From the NCBI GenBank assembly GCA_947579665.1, contig OX388341.1:5570752-5634751 (forward strand): 64,000 bases of DNA, read 5' to 3'. The notes beneath the pieces were generated by a model, which searched no databases, was not told the origin of the DNA, and saw nothing but the letters and a program-made list of their open reading frames with translations. Source of the DNA: Sympetrum striolatum. Its lineage: Eukaryota > Arthropoda > Insecta > Odonata > Libellulidae. Shown here piece after piece: positions 47,801 through 61,966 of this stretch (its first letter is position 1; each line of letters begins with the position of its first letter). The position numbers were made by a program, and so were the translations under genes.

Positions 47801-50490
47801 CTGCTAAGAGAAATTGAAAATTTCCTCTAAAATTGGATAGATCTCTTCAAAAAATACTAAAACGAGCACAAAGTTTACTAGCTTTCTTTCAATATTTAGC
47901 AAAATATGGCCATAAACCTGAAATTACACTGATTTGTTCGAGTTTTCGACGTTTCTTGGGTTAAATGCTTCGAAAAGTTGAATATTCCCAACATATTTGT
48001 ATAGATTTCTTCAAAAGCATTAATACGAATCCAATGTTGACTAGATTCCTTCAGTGTTTAGCAAAATATTGCGACAAACCTGTAATTTCATTGATTTTTT
48101 TCGAGTTTTTGACGATAGTTTGGTTTACTGCTACGAAAACTTTAAAATGTCTACTGAATTTTGATAGATTTCGTCAAATTTCGTAAAAATGAAAATTCAG
48201 TGATATTTTCGGAGATTTCGACTCTTTTGGTTTAATTGCTACAAGAAATCGACCATTTCTTCTAAATTTGGATGGATATCGGCAAAACAATTAAGATGAA
48301 TCGATACTAACCATTTACGCTCAATAATTGGCAAATATTTGCAAAAAACCTGAAATTTTACCTAAATTTTTCGCGTTTTCGACCTTTTTTGGGTTTACTA
48401 CTAAGATAAATTGAAAATTCCCTAAAAATTTGGATAGATCTTGTCAAAAAACATTTTAATGAGAAAAAAGTTTACTATATTTGCTCAATATTTAGCAAAA
48501 TATGGAAAAAACCTGAAAATAAACCAATATTTTCGTGTTTTCGACGTTTTTTGGACTAACTGATTCCATAAATGGAATATTTCTAACGGATTTTTATAGG
48601 TCTCTTCAAGAGCATTAAGATTATTTCAACGTTGACTAGTTTTGCTCAATTTTGAACTAAATATGAAAAAACTGAAATTTCACCAATTTGTTTCGAGATT
48701 TCGACGTTTTTTGTGTTAACCGCAGAAAAAATTGAATATTTCTTCTTTATTTGGATGGATCTCTTTTAAAAAACTTTCAAATAAGTCAAAAGTTTAGTAG
48801 TTTTGGCAAATATTTAGCATAATATTGCAAAAAACCTGAAATTCCACAGAATGTTTTCGAGTTCTCGATGTTTTTTCCTTTAATTCCTAAGGCATATTAA
48901 ATATATCTACTATATATGGATAGATCATGTCAAAACCTTTAAATTTAGTACCAAGTTGACTAGGTATGCTCAAGTTTTAGAAAATATGACCAAAAACCAT
49001 AAATTTTACCAATATTTTTCGATTCTCCACGTTTTTTGAGTTATCTGCTAAAAATAAAAATATATATTTCTGCTGAATTTAGATAGATCTTGCCAAAACC
49101 TTTAAATTGAGTTCCAAGTTGACCAGTTTTGATCAATATTTAGCAAAATATGGCAGAAAACCTGAAATTTCGCCAATATTTTTTGAGTTTTTTGACATTT
49201 TTTGGGTTATCCAGTATGAGAAATTGAATGCATCTAATGAAATAGTATATATCTCTTCAAAGGCATTAAAATCATTCTAATGCTGTCTATATTACTTAAA
49301 ATTTAAGAAAATATGGCCAAAAACCTTAAATTTCACCGATATTTTTCGTGTTTGACGTTTTTTGGGTTTACTGCTAAGAGAAATTGAAAATTTCCTCTAA
49401 AATTGGATAGATCTCTTCAAAAAATACTAAAACGAGCACAAAGTTTACTAGCTTTCTTTCAATATTTAGCAAAATATGGCCATAAACCTGAAATTACACT
49501 GATTTGTTCGAGTTTTCGACGTTTCTTGGGTTAAATGCTTCGAAAAGTTGAATATTCCCAACATATTTGTATAGATTTCTTCAAAAGCATTAATACGAAT
49601 CCAATGTTGACTAGATTCCTTCAGTGTTTAGCAAAATATTGCGACAAACCTGTAATTTCATTGATTTTTTTCGAGTTTTTGACGATAGTTTGGTTTACTG
49701 CTACGAAAACTTTAAAATGTCTACTGAATTTTGATAGATTTCGTCAAATTTCGTAAAAATGAAAATTCAGTGATATTTTCGGAGATTTCGACTCTTTTGG
49801 TTTAATTGCTACAAGAAATCGACCATTTCTTCTAAATTTGGATGGATATCGGCAAAACAATTAAGATGAATCGATACTAACCATTTACGCTCAATAATTG
49901 GCAAATATTTGCAAAAAACCTGAAATTTTACCTAAATTTTTCGCGTTTTCGACCTTTTTTGGGTTTACTACTAAGATAAATTGAAAATTCCCTAAAAATT
50001 TGGATAGATCTTGTCAAAAAACATTTTAATGAGAAAAAAGTTTACTATATTTGCTCAATATTTAGCAAAATATGGAAAAAACCTGAAAATAAACCAATAT
50101 TTTCGTGTTTTCGACGTTTTTTGGACTAACTGATTCCATAAATGGAATATTTCTAACGGATTTTTATAGGTCTCTTCAAGAGCATTACAATTATTCCAAC
50201 GTTGACTAGTTTTGCTCAATTTTGAACGAAATATGAGAAATAACTGAAATTTTTCCAATTTTTTTCGAGATTTCCACGTTTTTTGTGTTAACCGCTGAAA
50301 AAATTGAATATTTCTTCTTTATTTGGATAGATCTCTTTTAAAAAACTTTCAAATAAGTCAAAAGTTTAGTAGTTTTGGCAAATATTTAGCATAATATTGC
50401 AAAAAACCTGAAATTCCACAGAATGTTTTCGAGTTCTCGATTTTTTTCTTTTAATCTTTAAGGAATATTAAATATATTTACTGAATATGG
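44894..50490 (+). repeat. AT-rich satellite dominated by a 1570-bp ten-monomer higher-order repeat
   Basis: After a j-type monomer, the GACG motif positions 45081, 45243, 45403, 45563, 45727, 45888, 46054, 46214, 46378, 46541 and 46651 define types a to j and the next a. Steps are 160-166 bp, except 110 bp for j to a, totalling 1570. The cycle repeats through about 50190. No gene is seen. Confidence 0.93.
45060..50190 (+). repeat. 1570-bp higher-order repeat, three tandem copies plus a partial
   Basis: Copies start at about 45061, 46631 and 48201, with a partial fourth from 49771 to about 50190. Copies 1 and 2 share one version of the first 400 bp. Copy 3 and the partial copy share another (ATTTCGACTCTTTTGG at 48216 and 49786). 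Confidence 0.92.
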
Positions 50491-51385
50491 ATACACAATA
50501 ATATATCTACTAAATATGGAAACCCAAGGTCATTGCCCTTGGGTTTTACCCCTCCAGTCTGGTCTGGTCATTAACTTCGGGTCATTGACCCAAGGTCAAT
50601 GGCTCGAGGTCAATGACCTGAGGTTGATGACCCGAGTTCGATGACCTGAGGTCAATGACCTGAGGTCGATGACCCGAGGTCGATGACCTGAGGTCAATGA
50701 CATGAGGTAGATGACCCGAGGTCAATGATACGAGGTCAATGACCCGAGTACGATGACCTGAGGTCAATGACCCGAGTTCGATTACCCGAGGTCGATGACC
50801 TGAGGTCAATGACCAGAGGTCAATGACCAGAGGTCAATGACCTGAGGTCAATGACCCGAGGTCGATGACCTGAGGTCAATGACCCGAGGTCGATGACCTG
50901 AGGTCAATGACCCGAGGTCGATGACCCGAGGCCAATGACTAGAGTTTGATGACAACAAGTCGCTGACCCGAGGTCAACTCCAAGTGGTCAACTCCGGGAA
51001 GTCGTCCTCTGAGAATGACCCCGGGATTCGACTCCGGGAGGTCGACTCCGGGTTGAAAACTCCATTATGTTGACACCGGGAGGTCAACTCCGGGAGGTTT
51101 ACTCCGTAATGTCGACTCTGGGATGTTGACTCTGGGAGGTCGAATCCGGGAGGTTGACTCCGGGAGGTCGACTGCGGGAGGTCGACTCCGGGAGGTCGAC
51201 TCCGGGAGGTCGACTCCGGGAGGTCAACTTTGGGAGGTCAACTCCGGGGGGTCGACTCCGGGAGGTCGACTCCGGGAGGTCGACTCCGGGAGGCCGACTC
51301 TGGGAGGTCGACTCCGGGAGTTTGACTCCGCAATGTCGATTACGGGAGATCAATTCCAAGAGGACTGTTCTTGGAGATCGATCCA
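50491..51385 (-). repeat. 14-bp minisatellite block 11 (inverted)
   Basis: The left flank here is a variant (ATACACAATAATATATC). A units at 50580-50945 lack the 294-bp internal duplication of blocks 9 and 10. B units at 51020-51340. The right end is GGAGATCGATCC. It joins a j-type monomer at 51386. Confidence 0.93.
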
Positions 51386-54328
51386 ATGTTGACTAGATTC
51401 CTTCAATGTTTAGCAAAATATTGCGAAAAACCTGTAATTTCATTGATATTTTTCGAGTGTTTGACGTTAGTTTGGTTTATTGCTACGAAAACTTTAAACT
51501 TTCTACTGAAATTTGATAGATTTCGTCAAAATTTCGTAAAAATGAAAACTCAGTGATATCTTTCGAGATTTCGACGTTTTTTGGGTTAATTGCTACAAGA
51601 AATCGACCATTTCTTCTAAATTTGGATGGATATCGGCAAAACAATTAAGATGAATCGATACTAACCATTTACGCTCAATAATTGTCAAATATTTGCAAAA
51701 AACCTGAAATTTCACCGATATTTTTCGCACTTTCGACCTTTTTTGGGTTAAAGCTAAGAAAATTTGAAAATTTCCTCAAAATTTGGATAGATCTCGTCAA
51801 AAAAATTTAAATGAGAAAAAAGTTTACTATTTTTGATCAATATTTAGCAAAATATGGAAAAAACCTGAAAATAAACCAATATTTTCGAGTTTTCGACGTT
51901 TTTTGGGTTAACTGATTCGATAAATGGAATATTTCTAACGAATGTTTATAGGTCTCTTCAAAAGGATTAAGATTATTTCAACGTTGACTAGTTTTGCTCA
52001 ATTTTGAACTAAATATGAAAAAACTGAAATTTCACCAATTTTTTTCGAGATTTCGACGTTTTTTGTGTTAACCGCAGAAAAAATTGAATATTTCTTCTTT
52101 ATTTGGATGGATCTCTTTTAAAAAACTTTCAAATAAGTCAAAAGTTTAGTAGTTTTGGCAAATATTTAGCATAATATTGCAAAAAACCTGAAATTCCACA
52201 GAATGTTTTCGAGTTCTCGATGTTTTTTCCTTTAATTCCTAAGGCATATTAAATATATCTACTATATATGGATAGATCATGTCAAAACCTTTAAATTTAG
52301 TACCAAGTTGACTAGGTATGCTCAAGTTTTAGAAAATAAGACCAAAAACCATAAATTTTACCAATATTTTTCGATTCTCCACGTTTTTTGAGTTATCTGC
52401 TAAAAATAAAAATATATATTTCTGCTGAATATGGAAAGAACTTTCCAAAACCTTTAAATCGAGTCCCAAGTAGACCAGTTTTCCTTAATATTTAGCAAAA
52501 TATGGCAAAAAAACCTTTAATTTCGCCTATATTTTTCGAGTTTTCGACGTTTTTTGGGTTATTTGCTAGGAGAAATTGAATGGATCTAATGAATTAGTAT
52601 ATATTTCTTCAAAGGAATTAAAAGCATTCTAATGTTGTCTTCATTACTTAAAATCTTAGCAAAGTATTTCCAATTTCCTTAAATATCACCGATATGTTTC
52701 GTGTTTCGACGTTTTTTGCGTTTGCTGCTAAGAAAAATTGAACATTTTCTCTAAAGTTGGATAGATCTCGTCAAAAAAAATTAAAACGAGCACAAAGTTG
52801 ACTAGTTTTCTTTCAATATTTAGAAAAATATGGCCACAAACCTGAAGTTACACCAATTTGTTCAGGTTTTCGACGTTATTTGGGTTTACCAATAGGAAAA
52901 TTGAATGCTTCCACTGAATTTGTATATACCTCTTTAGAGGCACGAAAACGAATCTAATGTTGACTAGATTCCTTCAATGTTTAGCAAAATATTTCCAATT
53001 TCCTTAAATTCCACCTGTATTTTTCGTGTTTTCGACGTGTTTTGGGTTTACTGCTAAGAAAAATTGGAAATTTCCTCTAAATTTGAATAGATCTCGTCAA
53101 AAGAAATTAAAAAGATCATAAAAGTTGACTCGATTTTTTCAATTTTTAGCAAAATATGGCCAAAAACCTGAAGTTACACCGATTTGTTCAGGTTTTCGAC
53201 GTTTTTTGGGTTTACCAATGGGAAAATTGAATGCTTCCACTGAATTTGTATATACCTCTTTAGAGGCACGAAAACGAATCTAATGTTGACTAGATTCCTT
53301 CAATGTTTAGCAAAATATTGCGAAAAACCTGTAATTTCATTGATATTTTTCAAGTTTTTGACGTTACATTGGTTTACTGCTACGAAAACTTTAAAATTTC
53401 TACTGATTTTTGATAGATTTCGTAAAATTTCGTAAAAATGAAAATTCAGTGATATTTTTCGAGATTTCGACGTTTCTTGGGTTAATTGCTGCAAGAAATC
53501 GACTATTTCTTTTAAATTTGGATAGATATCGGCAAAAAAATAAAGATGAATCGATACTGACCATTTTCACTCAATAATTGTCAAATATTTGCAAAATACC
53601 TGAAATTTAACCTATATTTTTCAGGTTTTCGACCTTTTTTGGGTTTACTGCTAAGAAACTTTGAAATTAACCTCAAAATTTGGATAGATCTAGTCAAAAA
53701 AATTTAAATGAGAAAAAAGTTTACTATTTTTGCTCAATAATTAGCAAAATATGGAAAAAACCTGAAAATAAACCAATATTTTCGAGTTTTCGACGTTTTT
53801 TGGGTTAACTGCTAAGAAAATTTGAAAATTTCCTCAAAATTTGAATAGATCTCGTAAAAAAAATTTAATAGGGAAAAGAGTTTGCTATTTTTGCGCAATA
53901 TTTAGCAAAATATGGAAAAAACCTGAAATTAAACCAATATTTTCGGGTTTTCGACCTTGTTTGGGTTAACTGATTCGATAAATGGAATATTTCTAACGAA
54001 TTTTTATAGGTCTCTTCAAAAGAATTAAAATTATTCCAGCGTTGACTAGATATTCTCAATTTTGAACTAAATATGAAAAAACTGAATTTTCACCAATTTT
54101 ATTCGAGATTTCGACGTTTTTTGTGTTAACCGCAGAAAAAATTGAATATTTCTTCTTTATTTGGATGGATCTCTTTTAAAAAACTTTCAAATAAGTCAAA
54201 AGTTTAGTAGTTTTGGCAAATATTTAGCATAATATTGCAAAAAACCTGAAATTCCACAGAATGTTTTCGAGTTCTCGATGTTTTTTCTTTTAATTCCTAA
54301 GAGATATTAAATATATCTACTAAATATG
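51386..54328 (+). repeat. About 162-bp AT-rich satellite, about 18 monomers
   Basis: Standard order j, a to i, with an additional h-like and i-like pair around 53030-53200 before the short j. This is the first copy of the 4175-bp unit. No gene is seen. Confidence 0.9.
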
Positions 54329-55560
54329 GATACCCAAACAATATATCTAGTAAATATGGAAACCCAAATTCATTGACCTTGGGTTTTACCCTCCAGTCTG
54401 GTCTGGTCATTAACTTCAGGTCATTGACCCGAGGCCAATGGCCCGAGGTCAATGACCTGAGGTATATGACCCGAGGTCAATGACACGAGGTCAATGACCC
54501 GAGGTTGATGACCCAAGTTCGATGACCTGAGTTACATGACCCGAGTTCGATGACCTGAGGTCAATGACCTGAGGTCGATGACCCGAGGTCGATGACCTGA
54601 GGTCAATGACATGAGGTAGATGACCCGAGGTCAATGATACGAGGTCAATGACCCGAGTACGATGACCTGAGGTCAATAACCCGAGTTCGATTACCCGAGG
54701 TCGATGACCTGAGGTCAATGACCAGAGGTCAATGACCAGAGGTCAATGACCTGAGGTATATGACCCGAGGTCAATGACACGAGGTCAATGACCCGAGGTC
54801 GATGACCCAAGTTCGATGACCCGAGTTACATGACCCGAGTTCGATGACCTGAGGTCAATGACCTGAGGTCGATGACCCGAGGTCGATGACCTGAGGTCAA
54901 TGACATGAGGTAGATGACCCGAGGTCAATGATACGAGGTCAATGACCCGAGTACGATGACCTGAGGTCAATGACCCGAGTTCGATTACCCGAGGTCGATG
55001 ACCTGAGGTCAATGACCAGAGGTCAATGACCTGAGGTCAATGACCCGAGGTCGATGACCTGAGGTCTATGACCCGAGGTCGATGACCCGAGGCCAATGAC
55101 TAGAGTTTGATGACAACAAGTCGTTGACCCGAGGTCAACTCCAAGTGGTCAACTCCGGGAAGTCGTCCTCTGAGAATGACCCCGGGATTCGACTCCGGGA
55201 GGTCGACTCCGGGTTGAAAACTCCATTATGTTGACACCGGGAGGTCAACTCCGGGAGGTTTACTCCGTAATGTCGACTCTGGGATGTTGACTCTGGGAGG
55301 TCGAATCCGGGAGGTTGACTCCGGGAGGTCGACTGCGGGAGGTCGACTCCGGGAGGTCGACTCCGGGAGGTCAACTTTGGGAGGTCGACTCCGGGGGGTC
55401 GACTCCGGGGGGTCGACTCCGGGAGGTCGACTCAGGGAGGTCGACTCTGGGAGGTCGACTCCGGGAGGCCGACTCCGGGAGGTGGACTCCGGGAGTTTGA
55501 CTCCGCAATGTCAATTACGTGAGATCAATTCCAAGAGGACTGTTCTTGGAGATCGATCCA
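54329..55560 (-). repeat. 14-bp minisatellite block 12 (inverted)
   Basis: Includes the 294-bp internal A duplication (54491-54718 and 54785-55012). B array 55190-55500 with GGGGGG variants near 55391-55409. Right end GGAGATCGATCC. Confidence 0.93.
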
Positions 55561-58500
55561 ATGTTGACTAGATTCCTTCAATGTTTAGCAAAATATTGCG
55601 AAAAACCTGTAATTTCATTGATATTTTTCGAGTGTTTGACGTTAGTTTGGTTTATTGCTACGAAAACTTTAAACTTTCTACTGAAATTTGATAGATTTCG
55701 TCAAAATTTCGTAAAAATGAAAACTCAGTGATAACTTTCGAGATTTCGACGTTTTTTGGGTTAATTGCTACAAGACATCAACCATTTCTTTTAAATTTGG
55801 ATGGATATCGGCAAAACAATTAAGATGAATCGATACTAACCATTTACGCTCAATAATTGTCAAATATTTGCAAAAAACCTGAAATTTCACCGATATTTTT
55901 CGCACTTTCGACCTTTTTTGGGTTAAAGCTAAGAAAATTTGAAAATTTCCTCAAAATTTGGATAGATCTCGTCAAAAAAATTTAAATGAGAAAAAAGTTT
56001 ACTATTTTTGATCAATATTTAGCAAAATATGGAAAAAACCTGAAAATAAACCAATATTTTCGAGTTTTCGACGTTTTTTGGGTTAACTGATTCGATAAAT
56101 GGAATATCTCTAACGAATGTTTATAGGTCTCTTCAAAAGGATTAAGATTATTTCAACGTTGACTAGTTTTGATCAATTTTGAACTAAATATGAAAAAACT
56201 GATATTTCACCAATTTTTTTCGAGATTTCGACGTTTTTTGTGTTAACCGCAGAAAAAATTGAATATTTCTTCTTTATTTGGATGGATCTCTTTTAAACAC
56301 CTTTCAAATAAGTCAAAAGTTTAGTAGTTTTGGCAAATATTTAGCATAATATTGCAAAAAACCTGAAATTCCACAGAATGTTTTCGAGTTCTCGATGTTT
56401 TTTCCTTTAATTCCTAAGGCATATTAAATATATCTACTATATATGGATAGATCATGTCAAAACCTTTAAATTTAGTATCAAGTTGACTAGGTATGCTCAA
56501 GTTTTAGAAAATAAGACCAAAAACCATAAATTTTACAAATATTTTTCGATTCTCCACGTTTTTTGAGTTATCTGCTAAAAATAAAAATATATATTTCTGC
56601 TGAATATGGAAAGAACTTTCCAAAACCTTTAAATCGAGTCCCAAGTAGACCAGTTTTCCTTAATATTTAGCAAAATATGGCAAAAAAACCTTTAATTTCG
56701 CCTATATTTTTCGAGTTTTCGACGTTTTTTGGGTTATTTGCTAGGAGAAATTGAATGGATCTAATGAATTAGTATATATTTCTTCAAAGGAATTAAAAGC
56801 ATTCTAATGTTGTCTTCATTACTTAAAATCTTAGCAAAATATTTCCAATTTCCTTAAATATCACCGATATGTTTCGTGTTTCGACGTTTTTTGCGTTTGC
56901 TGCTAAGAAAAATTGAACATTTTCTCTAAAATTGGATAGATCTCGTCAAAAAAAATTAAAACGAGCACAAAGTTGACTAGTTTTCTTTCAATATTTAGAA
57001 AAATATGGCCACAAACCTGAAGTTACACCAATTTGTTCAGGTTTTCGACGTTATTTGGGTTTACCAATAGGAAAATTGAATGCTTCCACTGAATTTGTAT
57101 ATACCTCTTTTGAGGCACGAAAACGAATCTAATGTTGACTAGATTCCTTCAATGTTTAGCAAAATATTTCCAATTTCCTTAAATTCCACCTGTATTTTTC
57201 GTGTTTTCGACGTGTTTTGGGTTTACTGCTAAGAAAAATTGGAAATTTCCTCTAAATTTGAATAGATCTCGTCAAAAGAAATTAAAAAGATCATAAAAGT
57301 TGACTCGATTTTTTCAATTTTTAGCAAAATATGGCCAAAAACCTGAAGTTACACCGATTTGTTCAGGTTTTCGACGTTTTTTGGGTTTACCAATGGGAAA
57401 ATTGAATGCTTCCACTGAATTTGTATATACCTCTTTAGAGGCACGAAAACGAATCTAATGTTGACTAGATTCCTTCAATGTTTAGCAAAATATTGCGAAA
57501 AACCTGTAATTTCATTGATATTTTTCAAGTTTTTGACGTTACATTGGTTTACTGCTACGAAAACTTTAAAATATCTACTGATTTTTGATAGATTTCGTAA
57601 AATTTCGTAAAAATGAAAATTCAGTGATATTTTTCGAGATTTCGACGTTTCTTGGGTTAATTGCTGCAAGAAATCGACTATTTCTTTTAAATTTGGATAG
57701 ATATCGGCAAAAAAATAAAGATGAATCGATACTGACCATTTTCACTCAATAATTGTCAAATATTTGCAAAATACCTGAAGTTTAACCTATATTTTTCAGG
57801 TTTTCGACCTTTTTTGGGTTTACTGCTAAGAAACTTTGAAATTAACCTCAAAATTTGGATAGATCTAGTCAAAAAAATTTAAATGAGAAAAAAGTTTACT
57901 ATTTTTGCTCAATAATTAGCAAAATATGGAAAAAACCTGAAAATAAACCAATATTTTCGAGTTTTCGACGTTTTTTGGGTTAACTGCTAAGAAAATTTGA
58001 AAATTTCCTCAAAATTTGAATAGATCTCGTAAAAAAAATTTAATAGGGAAAAGAGTTTGCTATTTTTGCGCAATATTTAGCAAAATATGGAAAAAACCTG
58101 AAATTAAACCAATATTTTCGGGTTTTCGACCTTGTTTGGGTTAACTGATTCGATAAATGGAATATTTCTAACGAATTTTTATATGTCTCTTCAAAAGAAT
58201 TAAAATTATTCCAGCGTTGACTAGATATTCTCAATTTTGAACTAAATATGAAAAAACTGAATTTTCACCAATTTTATTCGAGATTTCGACGTTTTTTGTG
58301 TTAACCGCAGAAAAAATTGAATATTTCTTCTTTATTTGGATGGATCTCTTTTAAAAAACTTTCAAATAAGATAAAAGTTTAGTAGTTTTGGCAAATATTT
58401 AGCATAATATTGCAAAAAACCTGAAATTCCACAGAATGTTTTCGAGTTCTCGATGTTTTTTCTTTTAATTCCTAAGAGATATTAAATATATCTACTAAAT
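55561..58500 (+). repeat. About 162-bp AT-rich satellite, about 18 monomers
   Basis: Second copy of 51386-54328 at an offset of about 4175 with few changes. No gene is seen. Confidence 0.9.
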
Positions 58501-59752
58501 ATGGATACCCAAACAATATATCTAGTAAATATGGAAACCCAAATTCATTGACCTTGGGTTTTACCCCTCCAGTCTGGTCTGGTCATTAACTTCAGGTCAT
58601 TGACCCGAGGCCAATGGCCCGAGGTCAATGACCTGAGGTATATGACCCGAGGTCAATGACACGAGGTCAATGACCCGAGGTCGATGACCCAAGTTCGATG
58701 ACCTGAGTTACATGACCCGAGTTCGATGACCTGAGGTCAATGACCTGAGGTCGATGACCCGAGGTCGATGACCTGAGGTCAATGACATGAGGTAGATGAC
58801 CCGAGGTCAATGATACGAGGTCAATGACCCGAGTACGATGACCTGAGGTCAATGACCCGAGTTCGATTACCCGAGGTCGATGACCTGAGGTCAATGACCA
58901 GAGGTCAATGACCAGAGGTCAATGACCTGAGGTATATGACCCGAGGTCAATGACACGAGGTCAATGACCAAAGGTCGATGACCCAAGTTCGATGACCCGA
59001 GTTACATGACCCGAGTTCGATGACCTGAGGTCAATGACCTGAGGTCGATGACCCGAGGTCGATGACCTGAGGTCAATGACATGAGGTAGATGACCCGAGG
59101 TCAATGATACGAGGTCAATGACCCGAGTACGATGACCTGAGGTCAATGACCCGAGTTCGATTACCCGAGGTCGATGACCTGAGGTCAATGACCAGAGGTC
59201 AATGACCTGAGGTCAATGACCCGAGGTCGATGACCTGAGGTCTATGACCCGAGGTCGATGACCCGAGGCCAATGACTAGAGTTTGATGACAACAAGTCGT
59301 TGACCCGAGGTCAACTCCAAGTGGTCAACTCCGGGAAGTCGTCCTCTGAGAATGACCCCGGGATTCGACTCCGGGAGGTCGACTCCGGGTTGAAAACTCC
59401 ATTATGTTGACACCGGGAGGTCAACTCCGGGAGGTTTACTCCGTAATGTCGACTCTGGGATGTTGACTCTGGGAGGTCGAATCCGGGAGGTTGACTCCGG
59501 GAGGTCGACTGCGGGAGGTCGACTCCGGGAGGTCGACTCCGGGAGGTCGACTCCGGGAGGTCAACTTTGGGAGGTCGACTCCGGGGGGGTCGACTCCGGG
59601 GGGTCGACTCCGGGAGGTCGACTCAGGGAGGTCGACTCTGGGAGGTCGACTCCGGGAGGCCGACTCCGGGAGGTCGACTCCGGGAGTTTGACTCCGCAAT
59701 GTCGATTACGTGAGATCAATTCCAAGAGGACTGTTCTTGGAGATCGATCCAA
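58501..59752 (-). repeat. 14-bp minisatellite block 13 (inverted)
   Basis: Copy of block 12 with one extra 14-bp B unit and a seven-G run near 59584. A array 58590-59280, with the 294-bp internal repeat at 58667 and 58961. Confidence 0.93.
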
Positions 59753-60800
59753 TGTTGACTAGATTCCTTCAATGTTTAGCAAAATATTGCGAAAAACCTG
59801 TAATTTCATCGATATTTTTCGAGTGTTTGACGTTAGTTTGGTTTATTGCTACGAAAACTTTAAACTTTCTACTGAAATTATATAGATTTCGTCAAAATTT
59901 CGTAAAAATGAAAACTCAGTGATATCTTTCGAGATTTCGACGTTTTTTGGGTTAATTGCTACAAGAAATCGACCATTTCTTCTAGATTTGGATGGATATC
60001 GGCAAAACAATTAAGATGAATCGATACTAACCATTTACGCTCAATAATTGTCAAATATTTGCAAAATACCTGAAATTTAAACTATATTTTTCAGGATTTC
60101 GACCTTTATTGGGTTTACTGCTAAGAAACTTTGAAATTAACCTCAAAATTTGGATAGATCTAGTCAAAAAAATTTAAATGAGAAAAAAGTTTACTAATTT
60201 TGCTCAATATTTATTAAAATATGGAAAAAACCTGAAAATAAACAAATATTTTCGAGTTTTCGACGTTTTTTGGGTTAACTGCTAAGAAAATTTGAAAATG
60301 TCCTCAAAATTTGGATAGATCTCGTAAAAAAAATTTAATAGGGAAAAGAGTTTGCTATTTTTGCGCAATATTTAGCAAAATATGGAAAAAACCTGAAATT
60401 AAACCAATATTTTCGGGTTTTCGACCTTGTTTGGGTTAACTGATTCGATAAATGGAATATTTCTAACGAATTTTTATAGGTCTCTTCAAAAGAATTAAAA
60501 TTATTCCAGCGTTGACTAGATTTGCTCAATTTTGAACTAAATATGAAAAAACTGAATTTTCACCAATTTTATTCGAGATTTCGACGTTTTTTGTGTTAAC
60601 CGCAGAAAAAATTGAATATTTCTTCTTTATTTGGATGGATCTCTTTTAAAAAACTTTCAAATAAGATAAAAGTTTAGTAGTTTTGGCAAATATTTACATA
60701 ATATTGCAAAAAACCTGAAATTCCACAGAATGTTTTCGAGTTCTCGATGTTTTTTCTTTTAATTCCTAAGAGATATTAAATATATCTACTAAATATGGAT
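59753..60800 (+). repeat. Shortened satellite stretch, about 6-7 monomers
   Basis: Starts as j then a, as after other blocks, but near 60050-60066 switches to sequence matching about 57770. This skips about 1.9 kb of the usual unit, so the next block lies only 2.29 kb after the last. No gene is seen. Confidence 0.88.
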
Positions 60801-61966
60801 ACCCAAACAATATATCTAGTAAATATGGAAACCCAAATTCATTGACCTTGGGTTTTACCCCTCCAGTCTGGTCTGGTCATTAACTTCAGGTCATTGACCC
60901 GAGGCCAATGGCCCGAGGTCAATGACCTGAGGTAAATGACCCGAGGTCAATGACACGAGGTCAATGACCCGAGGTCGATGACCCAAGTTCGATGACCTGA
61001 GTTACATGACCCGAGTTCGAAGACCTGAGGTCAATGACCTGAGGTCGATGACCCGAGGTCGATGACCTGAGGTCAATGACATGAGGTAGATGACCCGAGG
61101 TCAATGATACGAGGTCAATGACCCGAGTACGATGACCTGAGTTCAATGACCCGAGTTCGATTACCCGAAGTCGATGACCTGAGGTCAATGACCAGAGGTC
61201 AATGACCAGAGGTCAATGACCTGAGGTATATGACCCGAGGTCAATGACACGAGGTCAATGACCCGAGGTCGATGACCCAAGTTCGATGACCCGAGTTACA
61301 TGACCCGAGTTCGATGACCTGAGGTCAATGACCTGAGGTCGATGACCCGAGGTCGATGACCTGAGGTCAATGACATGAGGTAGATGACCAGAGGTCAATG
61401 ATACGAGGTCAATGACCCGAGTACGATGACCTGAGGTCAATGACCCGAGTTCGATTACCCGAGGTCGATGACCTGAGGTCAATGACCAGAGGTCAATGAC
61501 CTGAGGTCAATGACCCGAGGTCGATGACCTGAGGTCAATGACCCGAGGTCGATGACCCGAGGCCAATGACTAGAGTTTGATGACAACAAGTCGTTGACCC
61601 GAGGTCAACTCCAAGTGGTCAACTCCGGGAAGTCGTCCTCTGAGAATGACCCCGGGATTCGACTCCAGGAGGTCGACTCCGGGTTGAAAACTCCATTATG
61701 TTGACACCGGGAGGTCAACTCCGGGAGGTTTACTCCGTAATGTCGACTCTGGGATGTTGACTCTGGGAGGTCGAATCCGGGAGGTTGACTCCGGGAGGTC
61801 GACTGCGGGAGGTCGACTCCGGGAGGTCGACTCCGGGAGGTCAACTTTGGGAGGTCGACTCCGGGAGGTCGACTCCGGGAGGTCGACTCTGGGAGGTCGA
61901 CTCCGGGAGGCCGACTCCGGGAGGTCGACTCCGGGAGTTTGACTCCGAAATGTCGATTACGTGAGA
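60801..61966 (-). repeat. 14-bp minisatellite block 14 (inverted)
   Basis: Copy of blocks 12 and 13 at an offset of 2294 from block 13. The A array has the 294-bp repeat (60961 and 61255). The B array (61660-61950) ends prematurely: at GAGATCAATG (about 61962) the sequence returns to A units. Confidence 0.93.

Larger units (their letters stand above)
51386..60060 (+). repeat. 4175-bp tandem duplication (two copies plus a truncated third)
   Basis: Landmarks at 51371, 53300, 53865, 54491 and 55284 recur at about 55546, 57475, 58040, 58667 and 59460 (offsets 4175-4176). A third copy starts after the block at 59753 but is cut at about 60060. Copies differ by scattered single bases. Each full copy contains one inverted block. 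Confidence 0.9.
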
